Shown here: positions 63,598 to 64,000 of the stretch, one piece after another | Layout: each line of letters begins with the position of its first letter | How positions within the stretch are numbered: the stretch's first letter is position 1 | Assembly (NCBI RefSeq): GCF_005860795.2 | Contig: NZ_CP058350.1 | Coordinates: 1,704,501-1,768,500 of the forward strand | Reading direction: 5' to 3' | DNA length: 64,000 nt | Origin: Peteryoungia desertarenae | Lineage (GTDB): Bacteria; Pseudomonadota; Alphaproteobacteria; Rhizobiales; Rhizobiaceae | Translations under genes and position numbers: made by a program | Notes under the pieces: model-generated | What the model was told of the DNA's origin: nothing | Databases searched by the model: none | What the model saw: the letters and a program-made list of their open reading frames with translations, nothing else

Positions 63598-64000
63598 ATG
63601 TCGCCCGGGTCCGACGAGACCATCGACGCCTTCCATCGCGGCCGTTTCCATCTGGTGCAGCCGAAGGGCAGGGGGCACCGCGCCGGCATGGACGCCATGC
63701 TGCTTGCGGCCCTTGTTGATGCGCCCGAGGTTGATCGCGGCGGCAGAGTTCGCGTTGCCGATCTTGGGGCTGGTGCTGGTGCGGCGGGTCTCGCCGTTGC
63801 TGTCCGGCTTCCGCATGCCGAGGTACTCCTGGTCGAACGCTCCCCCGCCATGGCAGACTTTGCGCGAAAGAGCCTGCAACTCGATCTGAACGCGTCATTT
63901 CGGGATCGGGTCAGCGTGCTGGAAGCTGATGTTACCCTGACGGGCAGGGCAAGACTCGCGGCCGGGCTGCCCGACGACCATTTTCACCATGTGATCATGA
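63598..64000 (+). CDS. TrmN6-like tRNA methyltransferase (3' end outside window)
   Basis: About 134 residues visible, continuing past the window. HRGRFHLVQPKGRGHRAGMDAMLLAALV is the start of the YfiC/TrmN6 family, followed by motif I VADLGAGAGAAGLAVAV and motif II LLVERSPAMAD; the window ends at VIM, where NPPF of motif IV would follow. TrmN6 makes N6-methyladenosine at position 37 of tRNA-Val. Preceded by the DUF2007 gene, an order conserved in Rhizobiales to my knowledge. Confidence 0.85.
   Translation, partial: MSPGSDETIDAFHRGRFHLVQPKGRGHRAGMDAMLLAALVDAPEVDRGGRVRVADLGAGAGAAGLAVAVRLPHAEVLLVERSPAMADFARKSLQLDLNASFRDRVSVLEADVTLTGRARLAAGLPDDHFHHVIM

Overview
The window reads as a stretch of chromosome from an alphaproteobacterium of the Rhizobiaceae (Rhizobium/Agrobacterium-like). 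The grounds are gene content and order: hisS-hisZ-hisG with short HisG and separate HisZ; the pmbA-cysQ-DUF4170-waaA-HAD-lpxK-DUF2093 lipid A/Kdo cluster; an F0 ATP synthase operon with both b' and b subunits; groESL behind a CIRCE element; PA0069-type radical SAM protein next to rnhB; and rhizobial-type palindromic intergenic repeats. It is GC-rich, gene-dense and almost entirely housekeeping. I see no rRNA, tRNA, CRISPR array, prophage or insertion sequence. The species cannot be named from sequence alone.

Layout. 1-2.7 kb: 3' part of a glycolate oxidase operon (glcE, a DUF4870 membrane protein, glcF). 2.8-8.7 kb: periplasmic protein, two tandem L,D-transpeptidases, tag, a HAD hydrolase, a DUF305 protein and a His/Met/Cys-rich secreted protein, an unknown 251-aa protein and a RelB/RelE-type toxin-antitoxin pair. 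8.8-13.2 kb: hisS, a cluster of structured palindromic repeats, hisZ, hisG and a methyltransferase gene broken by one in-frame TGA. 13.2-22.5 kb: doxX, a nu-class GST, groEL/groES, chrA, NagD-like HAD, ribF, pmpAB-type sulfur transporter genes. 22.7-31.9 kb: ileS, lipoprotein, GNAT, diguanylate cyclase, tadA, an RluB-like pseudouridine synthase with a long Arg/Gly/Lys repeat tail, rsmD, patatin. 31.9-41.9 kb: Kef-type antiporter, pmbA, then the Kdo/lipid A cluster and mutL. 42.1-48.4 kb: kinase-less PAS-receiver protein, GGDEF-EAL protein, PRC-barrel protein, SMP-30 lactonase, LuxR-type regulator. 48.4-53 kb: a probable sigma-54-driven small RNA, mrp, corA, SleB-type hydrolase. 53.3-64 kb: atpIBEGF, rnhB, radical SAM, small glycosyltransferase, moaB, ispE, TPR protein, polyprenyl diphosphate synthase, DUF2007 and the start of a TrmN6-like methyltransferase.

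Themes: envelope building (L,D-transpeptidases, WaaA, LpxK, SleB, TPR lipoprotein-type factors, IspE/polyprenyl synthase), translation and tRNA/rRNA modification (HisS, IleS, TadA, RluB, RsmD, TrmN6-like), protein quality control (GroESL, PmbA) and c-di-GMP signalling (two GGDEF proteins). The most interesting non-coding signals are: (i) a -24/-12 promoter followed by about 90 nt of hairpins ending in a strong terminator between luxR and mrp, best explained as an unannotated sigma-54-dependent sRNA; (ii) a repeat cluster before hisZ in which three copies keep a hairpin with different but complementary arms; (iii) CtrA-like motifs before the PAS-receiver gene and before sleB. Start sites were chosen from ribosome binding sites, signal peptides and family lengths; functions come from recognised family motifs, no database search was run.
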